This document shows, piece after piece, positions 34,401-43,160 of a stretch of DNA of 64,000 bases. Origin of the DNA: Aradus depressus (Eukaryota; Arthropoda; Insecta; Hemiptera; Aradidae); assembly GCA_963662175.1 (NCBI GenBank), contig OY759224.1:18981489-19045488 (forward strand), in the 5' to 3' direction. The notes under the pieces are model-generated. The model saw nothing but the letters and a program-made list of their open reading frames with translations. It was not told where the DNA came from and did no database searches. Made by a program: the position numbers and the translations under genes. Position 1 is the first letter of the stretch. Each line of letters opens with the position of its first letter.

Positions 34401-37400
34401 TTAACTTAGTCTTATCTCTTATGCTTTTGGCTGAGGATGGTAGAAATACCGAAAGTACTCCCATGTAAATATAGTTGGTGAAATTAGACAATATCATAAA
34501 TAAACAAGTTTTATTTATTTCAAGTTCATTTGAATTATTTCACAATATCTCTGCAATAATGTCAGTTTTCAACTATACGCGGAGTTTTGCGTGATTACAA
34601 TACTTTCTTATATTAAAAGGTACAAGAAAGTAAAGAACAAATACGTACAGTGAAAAAATTCTCTTCCAGAGGCAGAACCTATGAAACATTAAACTTTAAT
34701 AATTTTTTTAAGTAATAACAATTTCTGTAAAAATTTGTTAAACCTATACTCTAGTGAAAATTACGCAATAGAAATATTGAAGTGTTGAGGAAAATCGAAC
34801 GTTTCCTCGGAAGTAACAATTTGGACGTTTCGAAAACTATTTATTTCCGTCAGGCCCTTATTGTGATCTAGAGTGAATGTATGTTGTGGTGTGATGTTTT
34901 TATGTCTGATCGTGAACACACAAATACATCACATTACACATATCCATTCTAGTCATAAGGCCATGAAAAAGGAAAGAAATAGTCTCCGAAACGTTGACCA
35001 AATACTGATGTTATTTCCTTACACGACAGAACATCAAATTTCTTCATTGTACTGATACTCTCAAATTGGGAGTTGCCTTTTTTTTTTTTTTAAGGAATAA
35101 CAGTAATAAACAAAATCTTACCTAAGTCTACAGAAATCCCAAACCAATGTTGAAACGGTTTGGGTACAATAATAGTCGTAGAATTAAAAGTAACATAATA
35201 GACCATTAATAACGGGAGAGAGGCAACAGTAGGCAAGAGAAGTTTATGTTTCCATCTCAGATCTAGGACATCGTCAGCAAAGCCCAGGAGCAGCATGCAG
35301 CAGATGGAGAGCAGAGCAGCTATCAGCTTCACGAACTGGAACAGCACAATCTCATATCAACATCTAAATTGAGAAACTCAGACATATTGTGATAACATTT
35401 AATAAACAAGCAGGTTCTGTGTGAGTTTCGCCTCTCTGCACCCTAAATCAGAGGAAATAACTGGGCCGTGTATTACGACTCCACAAAGTAACTAAGTGCG
35501 GCCCTGGAGGTCCACATGGCAAACTTCCCAGCATGATATCAATATCATTAATAATAATAATAACACTTCATTGAATTTAATTTTTACATAGATTTTTAAT
35601 TAGTATGCGAATGCACGTATATAGACGTAAATGAAAATTTTTAAGATGTTTATATTTTCACTGCACAAAATGATCTTGGAAATTACATACGGGACTCTCC
35701 GATAGAAAGAAATTTCCGCAACTGACTTGGTGAAATCATCCTTTGAATGGCAAACAAAATTTAAACACGAAATATAATTCTATCGTGCTCTTCACGTTAT
35801 CAAAATACCTTTAGATATAACCCCGTTCGCATCAAATATCAAAGTAGAAAAATACCATTCCTAACTTTTGAAGTAAACGCAAACACAATGCATAACGCAT
35901 AATAAAAAAAAAAAATTATAATAACATCGGAGAGCAAGCGAAAAGTCAATAAAATAAATATTATTCGATTCATTCTCTTATTCGTTATTAATATTAGTTA
36001 TTTCTTGTTTTTTTATAATTATTATCAAATATTATATTATCAAATAACATCTCATAGTTTTTATAATATTAATATTATAAAAACTATGAGATGTTATTTG
36101 GTAACAACTCTTTGAAAATTTCTGATATTTCAAAGTATAGATTGCCACCAGAACAAATTAGAACGGATAAATATTTTTCAGGAAATCCTAAAATCCACTT
36201 TTTTTTGTTTAAACAGGAACGGCTGGACGGAATTTGATAAAATACACTGTAATTGAAAAACAGGAGGGATTTACAATGTTATTTGAACTTTTATTTGTGG
36301 TCAAAGAACTATTTCTTTACTTTAAACGTACCAAAATTCAGAAAGAAATTATCCATTTCGAAAGTAAATTAGATTTAAAATTTGCAGAACAGAAAAATAT
36401 CAAATTGTATACAATAATTGTTCGAAAACTAGCTCAAGAATTGACTTATACATATATTTTTTAAATATATCTCTTTAAAAAAAAAAAAAAGAAGGAAAAA
36501 TGAAAGGATTGTGAAAACATAATGTAAGACCTAATACTTGTATTTAAACGTCTCCTCAGGCAATATTCTCATGATACTTTTTTGTAACTTATAAGGATTA
36601 AACATTTAATACGAATTTGAATATGTACAAAAATATTTTTACAATACAACACCATGAATATTAAAATAATTTCAAGTAATATAGAAACAAATGTTCACTA
36701 CAATCAGCATTCTATGAATGCTTAACTTCTGATAAAAGCAGTTTTTCATCTTATTCGATTAAATCCTTTATGTTATCTCTGTACAAGGTATGCCTGAATA
36801 TTTATTCTCTCTAAAATTAACTATTCGAAAAAAAAAAAGCTTGCTGATCTCCACGCTTTTGAATTTTTTCGCGGAGCGCAGTTTCCCCGCCCTAGGGAAA
36901 TGTGGAGGTGCCTCAAATATAGTTTATTCCATACTTTCTTAATATAACTAGTCTGTCAACAATCTAGGAATATAAATATTTGAAAATATGATAAAACAAT
37001 TCTCACCTCACTATATGTAAAATTCGAAGCTCCATTAGTCAATATGATTTGACCAAATGGTATTGGGATAAAAAAAAACATAATTAGAAGAAACATACAT
37101 CCTGAAACAACACCAACCGCTTCAGGTCTGAAAATTATAATAACAGGTTTAAAAAAATACTATCATTCATCAATTATACAACGAAGGGCATAAGCAAAAA
37201 ATAAATAAAAACTAAAAATACTCACATTTTGCATTTTGACTCTTTGTTCTGATCTATACCAAATAAATTCGCTTTAATGAAGGACCCTGACAATGATGGG
37301 ATCAATTTTAATGTTGTGAAGTAGAAGAAAATAGACAGTATCAGATTCACTATTATGGGAAACCATAATTCCCAAGAATATAAATGATTTTCCACCATAA

Positions 37401-37407
37401 CTACCAT
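20432..37407 (-). CDS. DPAGT1: DPAGT1/ALG7, UDP-GlcNAc:dolichyl-phosphate GlcNAc-1-phosphotransferase (six exons seen)
   Basis: This ER membrane enzyme transfers GlcNAc-1-phosphate from UDP-GlcNAc to dolichyl phosphate, the first step of the lipid-linked N-glycan and the tunicamycin target. Minus-strand exons are 37226-37407, 37007-37127, 35122-35335, 31888-32119, 30288-30476 and 20432-20678; every phase joins. The protein is 394 aa as read (human is 408) and is rich in membrane helices. Family motifs present are [28 protein letters not shown] with the catalytic Asp pair, [38 protein letters not shown] and CPRHRLPR. Human ends with about 20 further residues; here the frame stops soon after LLIIQ, or a donor GT at 20449 leads to a last exon I could not find. 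Intron 5 is about 9.6 kb, filled by two LTR elements and a MITE. Confidence 0.95.
20732..21691 (-). repeat. 3' LTR of element A
   Basis: 960 bp, with a dense run of short CAGCTCAAC/AGCTGAAC motifs and two copies of a 26-bp unit near 21450-21505. Confidence 0.9.
23045..23997 (-). pseudogene. Frameshifted gag-like/integrase-tail frame of element A
   Basis: Two minus-strand frames, 23997-23518 and 23521-23045, correspond to the single 285-codon frame of element B. The break is a 13-bp loss between two AATTGAG repeats just before the TGH segment, which shifts the frame. The N-terminal part holds Lys/Glu/Asn-rich coiled-coil repeats ([12 protein letters not shown]). The C-terminal part has EGPYLV and [11 protein letters not shown], typical of an integrase tail. 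Confidence 0.8.
24102..25087 (-). repeat. 5' LTR of element A
   Basis: 986 bp. Appears identical by eye to the partner LTR except for a third copy of the 26-bp unit near 24840-24905. Confidence 0.9.
25088..25537. other. 450-bp spacer between elements A and B
   Basis: Non-LTR sequence with a plus-strand ATG frame at 25238 ([20 protein letters not shown], then KKRKLSSE, stop after about 36 codons). It looks like the N-terminus of a transposon protein with a basic nuclear-localisation-like stretch; family unknown. The rest is uninformative. Confidence 0.4.
25538..26382 (+). repeat. 5' LTR of element B
   Basis: 845 bp, TGTGATATATCGC to CGGGTATATCACA. Similar to the element A LTR for most of its length, but with a different 3' end. 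Confidence 0.92.
26487..27344 (+). CDS. gag-like/integrase-tail fusion of element B (285 aa)
   Basis: ATG at 26487, single open frame. Residues 1-40 are acidic ([20 protein letters not shown]). Residues about 48-100 are repeated K/E-x-N/S-N-K-L-F-M-T-E units of about 11 residues, predicted coiled coil. The middle is Glu/Thr-rich. The last 90 residues resemble an LTR-retroelement integrase C-terminus ([37 protein letters not shown]). Capsid, zinc knuckle, protease, RT, RNase H and integrase core are all missing, so it must rely on another element for mobility. Gypsy-type assignment is inferred from the tail and the 4-bp target duplication. Confidence 0.75.
   Translation: MAEGTRSKIRKSMTEGDQREDEETNGELVLETDKNSSVDIETLMKIIKENNKLLIKESNKLFMTEMKENNKLFMTEIKESNKLFMTKMTEIMESNMTSIRTEMTENLQSIRTDIRNGFRELSIKIEDVTGHNKQLQTDMDIQGQELTTETVQQGDMIEKEIVDTKTELTDECVQMSEDTESQYMSPLVCIHKTDDTIRIGTDDRQHRTQKLIMGGLVLVEPLRIPKNNEEVYKPLIYWEGPYLVTIKHNSDTGQKRGRFHISLLKRYKREGSKLTQEIDKGRARD
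27545..28020 (+). repeat. Degenerate repeats in element B interior
   Basis: Four to five units of roughly 90-100 bp, each carrying GATAGCGGCTTCAGGT, often with the short palindrome GGTTTCAACC. The same array occurs in element A (22500-22840, opposite strand). Confidence 0.7.
28853..29697 (+). repeat. 3' LTR of element B
   Basis: 845 bp, same ends as the 5' LTR. Confidence 0.92.
29766..30160. mobile_element. MITE with about 25-bp inverted ends
   Basis: Begins TATCGCACGCTGGGAAGAAT and ends with its reverse complement; the interior is non-coding. It sits in DPAGT1 intron 5 between element B and exon 5. Superfamily not assigned. Confidence 0.8.
30288..30476 (-). CDS. DPAGT1: DPAGT1 exon 5
   Basis: Encodes [19 protein letters not shown], then a helix pair and the conserved CPRHRLPR. 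Acceptor TAG and donor GTAATT. Confidence 0.95.
30720..31180 (+). pseudogene. LINE RT C-terminal relic, in DPAGT1 intron 4
   Basis: The open part at 30948-31166 shows [20 protein letters not shown], the zinc-finger-like CxxC..HxxxxCP tail of non-LTR reverse transcriptases. Upstream sequence is similar but interrupted by stops. Ends in TAAATAAATAAATA. Confidence 0.7.
31463..31706 (-). repeat. SINE-1 copy, DPAGT1 intron 4
   Basis: Body shortened; tRNA head and B box (GGTTTCGAACCC read on plus) present. It follows a (TA)n run. Confidence 0.72.
31750..31790 (+). ncRNA. Hammerhead-like core, degenerate, DPAGT1 intron 4
   Basis: CUGAUGA, extra U, GGGA..UCCC stem II and GAAA are present. Stem III and the cleavage position are not clearly preserved. 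Confidence 0.4.
31888..32119 (-). CDS. DPAGT1: DPAGT1 exon 4
   Basis: Encodes [20 protein letters not shown] and [13 protein letters not shown], nearly invariant in the family, then two hydrophobic helices. Ends in the split Trp codon TG/G; donor GTAAAT. Confidence 0.96.
32268..32549 (-). repeat. SINE-1 copy, DPAGT1 intron 3
   Basis: 3' end GTTAGTCATTATGTCTCATG; B box near 32530; the tRNA head beyond it is missing. Confidence 0.75.
32654..33005 (+). repeat. SINE-1 full-length copy, DPAGT1 intron 3
   Basis: GAGGGCGACGGTAGCTCAGT to AAAACCTAACCTAA. Contains a local inverted duplication GACGAAAGAGCGCTCTTTCGTC. Confidence 0.85.
33085..33700 (+). repeat. ACTTCCCC family repeat with internal tandem units, DPAGT1 intron 3
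   Basis: Three imperfect units of about 140 bp, each with CCCCAATAACTGCCG or similar, AATGAATGTATCGACAT and TTTCAGCGATATCGG-like words. Confidence 0.72.
34428..34463 (+). ncRNA. Hammerhead-ribozyme-like motif, DPAGT1 intron 3
   Basis: Stem I UGG/CCA; core CUGAGGA; extra U; stem II GGUA-GAAA-UACC; GAAA; palindromic AGUACU as stem III; C at the cleavage position. Confidence 0.55.
35122..35335 (-). CDS. DPAGT1: DPAGT1 exon 3 (catalytic Asp pair)
   Basis: Encodes [10 protein letters not shown], then the hallmark [19 protein letters not shown] and VPKPF. Ends in VDL plus one base of Gly; donor GTAAGA. Confidence 0.95.
35336..37006. other. DPAGT1 intron 2
   Basis: AT-rich, with the 60-bp palindrome at 36041-36100. 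A 76-codon plus frame at 36234-36464, rich in Lys/Glu/Ile/Leu, has no identified homolog and is probably chance. Confidence 0.6.
36041..36100. repeat. Perfect 60-bp palindrome, DPAGT1 intron 2
   Basis: 30-bp arm CAAATAACATCTCATAGTTT... (36041-36070) followed with no spacer by its exact reverse complement (36071-36100). AT-rich centre. Confidence 0.93.
37007..37127 (-). CDS. DPAGT1: DPAGT1 exon 2
   Basis: Acceptor TTTTCAG. Completes Ile, then [19 protein letters not shown] (second membrane helix). Ends at Glu with donor GTGAGA. Confidence 0.92.
37226..37407 (-). CDS. DPAGT1: DPAGT1 exon 1 (start codon)
   Basis: ATG at 37405-37407. It encodes a first membrane segment and the [21 protein letters not shown] region, matching the LIPAFRGHFIAARLCG region of animal enzymes. 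Donor GTGAGT. Ends with AT of a split Ile codon. Confidence 0.9.
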
Positions 37408-38008
37408 TGTGGGAATTTTATGATTAAAATTGCTTACTTCTCTTTTTTTATTTTAAAATGTTATATAAAATTGTAGACGTGTTCTTAAAATAATAGATAA
37501 GGTACGCATGATAAGGAATGAGCTGCAGATTCCTTTAGAAAAATGGAAATATTAAAAAAACCGGCACATAATGAGTTATTTTCAAGTAATTTCTCTGAAA
37601 ATAAATCATAAAAGGAGACATTATTAGAATTATGTACGAAAAACAAATAGACTAGTTCAAACCTTAACCTAACCTGCTTTGTGAAACCTACTCCCAACTA
37701 ATCGATTACTTCAGCAAGGATCGAAGGTCACACTATATTTATTTTCTTATTTTTAAAGATAAAACAACATTTCAGTTTTTGAAATTAAACTTAATCAATT
37801 TTAATCATCTTGTTTCATTCTGATTGATTCAAATTTATTAAATATGTCTACTGGAGGATCGCCAATTTCTCAATGTTGGCAACCCTGGACTGAGTTATTA
37901 CTTCGCCTCCATTTTATCTTCATTTAGAAAATTTGTAATTTTATGATTTTTTCTAATTTTATTGCATAATCTTTGGTGAATCTTTTTTTTTTTTTTTTTT
38001 TTTTTTAA
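37408..38008. promoter_or_regulatory. Divergent intergenic region between DPAGT1 and HEI10
   Basis: The start codons of DPAGT1 (minus) and HEI10 (plus) face away from each other about 600 bp apart, so this interval must hold both promoters and 5' UTRs. A T-run at 37984-38006 lies just before the HEI10 ATG. No TATA box convinces me. A shared bidirectional promoter is an inference from spacing alone. Confidence 0.5.
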
Positions 38009-38218
38009 ATGGGTGACGATTATTTGTTTTGTAATTATAAAAATTGTACATCTCTCTTGACAAAAGTAGCCTGGGTAACAAGATGCTCTCATGTATTCTG
38101 TGAAGAACATGGCAATTCTTTTTTCCATACAAGAGCCTCAAAAGTTAAATGTCCTGCATGTAACGAGATGAACTGTAGAGAAAGTGATGTAATAAAGACA
38201 AATTTAAATCCTCATGAT
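38009..38218 (+). CDS. CCNB1IP1: HEI10 exon 1 (RING finger)
   Basis: 70 codons holding the complete eight-ligand RING. Donor GTATGT at 38219, phase 0. Confidence 0.92.
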
Positions 38219-41200
38219 GTATGTTAATCTTTCTGCTTGTAGCTTCTTAAATAGGCCTTTTAATTGTTTAATAGTTATATATATTTATGTTGTCCTATTG
38301 ACTTTAGATGTTAATATGCTGTCTCAAACCTGAAAAAGCTCTCGAGTATGTATACAATGCAACAAAATTATGGTCTTATCAAATGAAGCAAAAGAGAAAA
38401 TTGAGTATCGAACATTTGAGTGAAAAGTATGAACGAATAGCGACAGAGGCAATGATGAAATTAAAAGATGAAAATACTGGTTAGTATAAAAATTATAACT
38501 TCTTTCCTTTATAAGTTTTTAATAATCTATTTATTTGTCATAGTTAAAAATACTAGTTATACTTAGCTCCTTTTATGTTTGACATCTAAGAAGATGGATG
38601 TTATTTACAACAATTTCAATGATCAATAAATACAATTTATTCTGCTAGACTTATTTTGTTTCATGTTTTTTATAATTTATTTTGACATTTCCAACCATGA
38701 ACATACATCACAATAAGGGAATATAAACAGACTAAAAAACAAACACAGATCCCTTGAGTCTCTTGGTGAAGCGGCTGGTCAACTCCACCGTCTCTTCAGG
38801 CAAGAGGTCACGCGACCAACGACGATTCGGTCGCCGCGTTGGGCAGTCACCACGCCTCAAAGACGAATAAACATGGAGCGATTTGGTTTCATTTATTTTT
38901 ATCATAAAAATAAATAAGTGAATAAAAATTTAGGGTAGGCGCAAATTTAGGAGCTTCTTAGTAGAGTCGGGCTCATGCCCACCAGTGACGAAAGAGCGCT
39001 CTGGTAGTAGGCGATATGATCTAGTGGTTAAAGCCGGGGCATGAATTACAGTAACTAACTATATTAAAAATATATGTATAAATATTGTTCCAACAAATGC
39101 AGAATAAAGATTAATAGAGAGAAATCTTTACAAACCACATTCACTCTGACACAACACTTGTCCACCAGTTTACACTAACAACCAGCCCATTCCTACATCC
39201 GACATTGTCCGATATCTAGGAATTTTTTTAGAAATACTCTTAACTTGGACAACCCATACACAGACTAGGGATGGTTAAGAGTCGATAGTCCAAGTAACTA
39301 TCAATATTAATTTTCCTTCATTACAGGGGATATGTTTTGAATAAAAAATAAATAAATAGCAGTAAAAAAATAAGAAGTTTATCGTAATGTTTATATATAT
39401 ATATATTTATAAAAGAAGTTGCGTAACTTTTCAACCCATGTTAATCAACTTTGATCGGAAACAGATTGTTTGCCTAGAAATATTTGAATATTTTGAATGA
39501 ACGCTTGCCATTTGTGAACACAAAACCAATCCAATTCCTAGTATAGTGGGCTAAAGCAGAAAGATACGTCTTATATAATTCTATTCATTTTATTTCATCT
39601 TCCAACACATAGAATAATTTAAATTAGATAAATGTACATGAAAAAATAATTATATTATAATATAATATTGGAATCGGAAAGTATTTTTTTCGATAATATC
39701 GATAGTTTACACCGATAGTATCGGACTATCGCCCATCCCTAGCAAATACCTCGAAAGAGGATTTGGACGACGATTGACATTATCACTTGAGATCAAACCT
39801 CACATATGTATAACACTATACTAAAACCCATCTGTACTTACGATATCGAGGTATGGAGATCTGCCAAAAAATCAAATATACAACACCTTCAGTCACTACA
39901 GTCCTTCATACTAAAAGTTCTAAGTAAACCATTTGTAAGCTAAATACCCAGAAATAATAAAAACTGTATATAAATTATTAATTGCTTTATTTTATTTATA
40001 AATATTTATATTTATTTTTCTTTTAAATAGAATTGAAAAGGTTTTTAACTGAGATAGATCAAAAATATAGGGCTGTTACAGAAGAACTGAATTTAACGAA
40101 GCAACGACTTAGAAAATATCAGGTAATATAATTGACAAAGTACGAAAAAAAGACAATAAATGACTGGTCATATACGTCCTGAGCGCAAATGAATCAACTA
40201 AGTTGGTACTCTTCCTCTGAAATTATTATATCGATTTAGCTGAAAATTAATATGTGTCTTGCTCGGGGACTTTTGATTCATCATACTATTTTTCATATCG
40301 AAACATTCATAGTTCGGCAGTTATTAATATTTTTATGTTGAAACAGGTTGGTAACTTTATTTTTTATTTATTTATTTATATATTTACAACGGCATAATAA
40401 CATTTGCCATTAGCAATTGAGATAAATAGAGCAGTGTCAAGTGCGTGGCTGTACTGCTGAGGTACGTGACCGAAGAGGAGTCCTGGAGCAGGTCCCTCTG
40501 CCATATCCACTTGAGGCCTCATGGTGGATTTGTAGGGAGAGTGTTTGTAGATAAGATCTTGTATAAGTGGATTGGCGTGATGATGGAGTTTGTCGTGAAA
40601 AGTTTGATATCGTGTCCTGATAACAGAAGGTACAAATGTGATGTTGAGGTCATTATGTAATGTGAGGTTGGAAACGTAAAATGGGGCATTGTCAATGTGG
40701 CGTAGTATAATGGATTGTATTGACTGTAGACGTATGTTTGATTTTTTGGCTGATGCCATTAGTCCAGATGGGTTTTAGTATAGTGTTGTATATGTGAAGT
40801 TTGTTTTCAAGCGATAATGTCGATCGTCGTCCGATGATTGATTTCAGTCGTCCAAATCGTCTTTTGAGGTCTGTGCGTTTCAGTCTGATATGAGTTGTCC
40901 AAGTTAAACGTCTGTCTAAATGAAGTCCTAGATATCGGACAGTGTCGGATGCAGGTATGGGCTGGTTGTTAATGTAAACATGTGGACAAGTGATGTGTCT
41001 GAGAGTGGTGGTTTGCAGAGATTTGTCTCTATTAATTTTTATTCTCCATTTGTTGGCCCAATCTGTAAGCTGGTGTAAATGTTCCTGTAAGTGTGAGCTT
41101 GCTTGTGTTGGATCTGAGTGTGTTGAGAGATGGTAACTTTAATTTACATAATTTTACAAATAAGGTAAATATTCAATGATAATGAGTATTATTCAACTTC

Positions 41201-42062
41201 TAGATGAAGTTTGAAAATCTTCTTCAGTCAAAAAATCAGAAACTCAATTCGTCCAGATATGAAACTTCATTTTTTAAAGAGTTCAACGAAGATCCTTTTC
41301 AAGATACTTCTATTTGTGAGTAACTTCTTTTTATATAGTAAAAAAACCTTGAGCACGCCGTCCTTTGGATGGGGCGTTAAGCGATGATCCCAAGCCTGTA
41401 CGATGTCAAGTACTCATTAAACATCCCTACCCTTGGCGAATAAACCTAGGTAGGCAACATTTAAAACCCTTACAATAGAGTCGGGCTCATGTCCATTTGA
41501 GTCTCGAAAGTGCGCTCTGGTAGTAGGCGATATGACCTCGTAGTTAAAGCCCGGACATGAGTCGCAAACTACCTAACATATAAGTTGAAGTTTTGCAATA
41601 AAGAATCAAAATTCTAAATGAAAGTCACGTGACTGGATACTATCACTTTAAGGGTTGATCAGATTTTCATTAAAATTGTTGTACATATATAATATATATG
41701 TACAACATATACTCTCATATATTATATAATATCTGAGATATTGGCAGATATTATATATTATATAATATCTGCCAATAGCTCAGAGGTAGCGTGCTAGTCT
41801 ACTAAGCTCAAGATCGCGGGTTCGAAACCCGGCGAAGACCCTTAGATTTTTTATCTGGGAGTTTAAAAAACCTTTCAGAAATCCCTTAGCCGGACTAATG
41901 TCCTGGTAGTAGGCGATATGACCTCTTAGTTAATGTCATAATAATTAACTAACAATATCATTAGTTGAAATAATTGTTACAACATTCTGTTATTCTTATG
42001 TTTCAGTGGGAAGTAGACTGCCTTTCAACAGAAGTTTCGAAAATATGGACTGCCAATTCTAG
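38009..42062 (+). CDS. CCNB1IP1: CCNB1IP1/HEI10-like RING E3 ligase (five exons)
   Basis: HEI10/CCNB1IP1 is a RING and coiled-coil E3 ligase that marks crossover sites on meiotic chromosomes. Exons are 38009-38218, 38308-38479, 40031-40122, 41204-41315 and 42007-42062; phases agree and the product is 213 aa (human 277). The N-terminus MGDDYLFCNYKNC, then AWVTRCSHVFCEEHG and KCPACN, holds the RING ligands Cys8, Cys13, Cys26, His28, Cys31, His34, Cys48 and Cys51. This matches the human LLCNYRKC...YAWVTACSHIFCDQHG start. Next come a family-like LKPEKALEYV segment, a Lys/Glu-rich coiled coil over exons 2-3, and a short tail. The ATG at 38009 opens immediately before the RING. AATAAA lies at 42188. 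Repeats crowd introns 2, 3 and 4. The coiled coil is shorter than in human. Confidence 0.9.
38308..38479 (+). CDS. CCNB1IP1: HEI10 exon 2
   Basis: Acceptor TTTAG. Reads MLICCLKPEKALEYVYNATK, then WSYQMKQKRKLSIEHLSEKY, matching the GLRPE...FWTYQVHQER segment of animal HEI10. Start of the coiled coil. Donor GTTAGT. Confidence 0.88.
38917..39060 (+). repeat. SINE-1 3' fragment, HEI10 intron 2
   Basis: From TGAATAAAAATTTAGGGTAG to ATTACAGTAACTAACT. Confidence 0.72.
39090..39965 (+). pseudogene. LINE ORF2 fragment, interrupted by a MITE, HEI10 intron 2
   Basis: Plus-strand copy of the LINE also seen inverted at 40376-41125: KINREKSLQTT-like, then TVRYLGI and LTWTTHT, a break at 39265-39742, then FGRRLTLSLEIKPHM and YTILKPICTYDIEVW. 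Multiple stops. Confidence 0.7.
39265..39742. mobile_element. hAT-like MITE nested in a LINE fragment
   Basis: Inverted ends CTAGGGATGG with CGATAGTCC just inside. It splits the LINE frame at LTWTTHT. Interior AT-rich. No clear target duplication. Confidence 0.7.
40031..40122 (+). CDS. CCNB1IP1: HEI10 exon 3 (coiled coil)
   Basis: In phase after the split Glu codon; 30 codons of heptad-like sequence (LKRFLTEIDQKYRAVTEEL). Donor GTAATA. Confidence 0.82.
40376..41125 (-). pseudogene. LINE ORF2 fragment, minus strand, HEI10 intron 3
   Basis: Reads KWRIKINRDKSLQTTTLR, VRYLGLHLDRRLTWTTHI and LENKLHIYNTILKPIWT; after a frame change comes the open 127-codon end (AKKSNIRLQSIQSIILRHID NAPFYVSN). Jockey/I-type RT thumb region. 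It forms an inverted pair with 39090-39965. Confidence 0.78.
41204..41315 (+). CDS. CCNB1IP1: HEI10 exon 4
   Basis: Acceptor CTAG. Reads MKFENLLQSKNQKLNSSRYE, then an acidic FNEDPFQD stretch. Donor GTGAGT. Low conservation, accepted on phase and splice sites. Confidence 0.75.
41337..41580 (+). repeat. SINE-1 5'-truncated copy, HEI10 intron 4
   Basis: Starts at the CTTGAGCACGCCGTCCTTTG segment and ends GAGTCGCAAACTACCTAAC. Confidence 0.75.
41735..41772. repeat. AT-rich perfect hairpin beside a SINE head
   Basis: TGGCAGATATTATATA and its reverse complement, nearly without spacer. A second AT palindrome (TGTACATATATAATATATAT) lies at about 41681-41706. The 3' arm runs into the SINE head at 41767. 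Confidence 0.75.
41767..41950 (+). repeat. SINE-1 copy with internal deletion, HEI10 intron 4
   Basis: Head AATAGCTCAGAGGTAGCGTG and B box GGTTCGAAACCC, then a jump to the last 60 bp. Confidence 0.72.
42007..42062 (+). CDS. CCNB1IP1: HEI10 exon 5 (stop codon)
   Basis: Acceptor TTTCAG. Reads GSRLPFNRSFENMDCQF then TAG, resembling the basic, Pro/Phe-containing tail region. AATAAA lies at 42188. Confidence 0.75.
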
Positions 42063-42604
42063 TTTGTATTATTAGTTTTTTTTTAATAATTAATTTCTAC
42101 TAGGTAATTGTTCAATGGTTTGTATTGAAGTTTATATCTATAATAAGATTTATGTATATATTTTTGTAGATTGTATGTATAATGTAGAATAAAAGTTCTA
42201 TGTATTTATTTATTTATTTTATTAAGGTAACCTTGAACAGAGGCAATATTGTAACCAATGAAGGTCTCCTGAATTGCGATAATTGCTATTTGAAGTTTAT
42301 TTTATTAGCTTTAAACCAGAAGTGACCAATCCGCGGCCAGCCTTAAATCATTTTATGTTTTCAATGTATGCTCATAACATAATGTCTTGTGATGTATAAA
42401 AATAATACACACATTAAATTATTAATAACAAAAAAAAAAAAAATTAAATTTATTTTTCAATAAAAAGAAACTGAATTAGTAAATAAATAATAAGATACCA
42501 CTTCTTTTAAAACAAATGCCAGTAAAAAACAAAACACTGCCATCAGCTGTTTTTTAGTAGGTGTAGAGAGAGTCGAGGTCTAGGAATGGAGACGGTCTGA
42601 GTGT

Positions 42605-43160
42605 GTAGAAAGTGGAGTTTAGGCTTAAGATATAAGGAACTAATTAGGAGTGAATTGACGGTGAAATTGATCCAAAAAGAAGGTACTTTTATTTGTTTAT
42701 ATGTACAGGATATATGCCCAAAAATATATAACCTAAATTTAAATAAAAATGGCCAAAATATAAAACAAAAAAGATTGAATTTAGTTTTAAAGATTTGTCT
42801 TTGGATTTTTGTTTGTTTCAATGTTCAGTTTTTTCAGATGATTTAAGAAAATAAACCCAATATTTGTTCTCGTAAATTATGTTCTATTCATTTTCCCTGT
42901 TGGCCCAGTAAGATAATTTGAAAACCTTTGGATTAGATTTAATATTATTTAAAATTATTAAAAATGGCATCTCTTTAAAAATCTAAATAAAAAGTTGGTT
43001 AATTGATTTTTTTTTTTTTAATACGTGGCACTTTCTTAAAAATTGCATGTCTTGAACTTTTGATATTTTTAGGGCCCTTTTTCGAAAAACTACTGTAGAA
43101 ATCAAAATTTAGTAAAAGAAAAGAGATAACATTTCTACAGGAAATGTGGTAATTTATTGT
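42605..43160 (-). repeat. R600 copy 2
   Basis: Inverse order of copy 1: TAGGCTTAAGATATAAGGAA ... GGAAATGTGGTAAT. Lies about 0.5 kb downstream of HEI10. Confidence 0.7.

Noticed and set aside
36234..36464. 76-codon Lys/Glu-rich frame in DPAGT1 intron 2
   Set aside because: No family resemblance, opposite strand to the gene, AT-rich composition typical of chance frames.
37898..38141. Minus-strand frames overlapping HEI10 exon 1
   Set aside because: They contain a poly-Lys run from the T-tract and are antisense to the RING exon.
38750..38900. GC-richer block (GGTGAAGCGGCTGGTCAACT...) suspected as a further RNA-derived repeat
   Set aside because: No second copy in the window and no clear A/B boxes, so I could not support a class.
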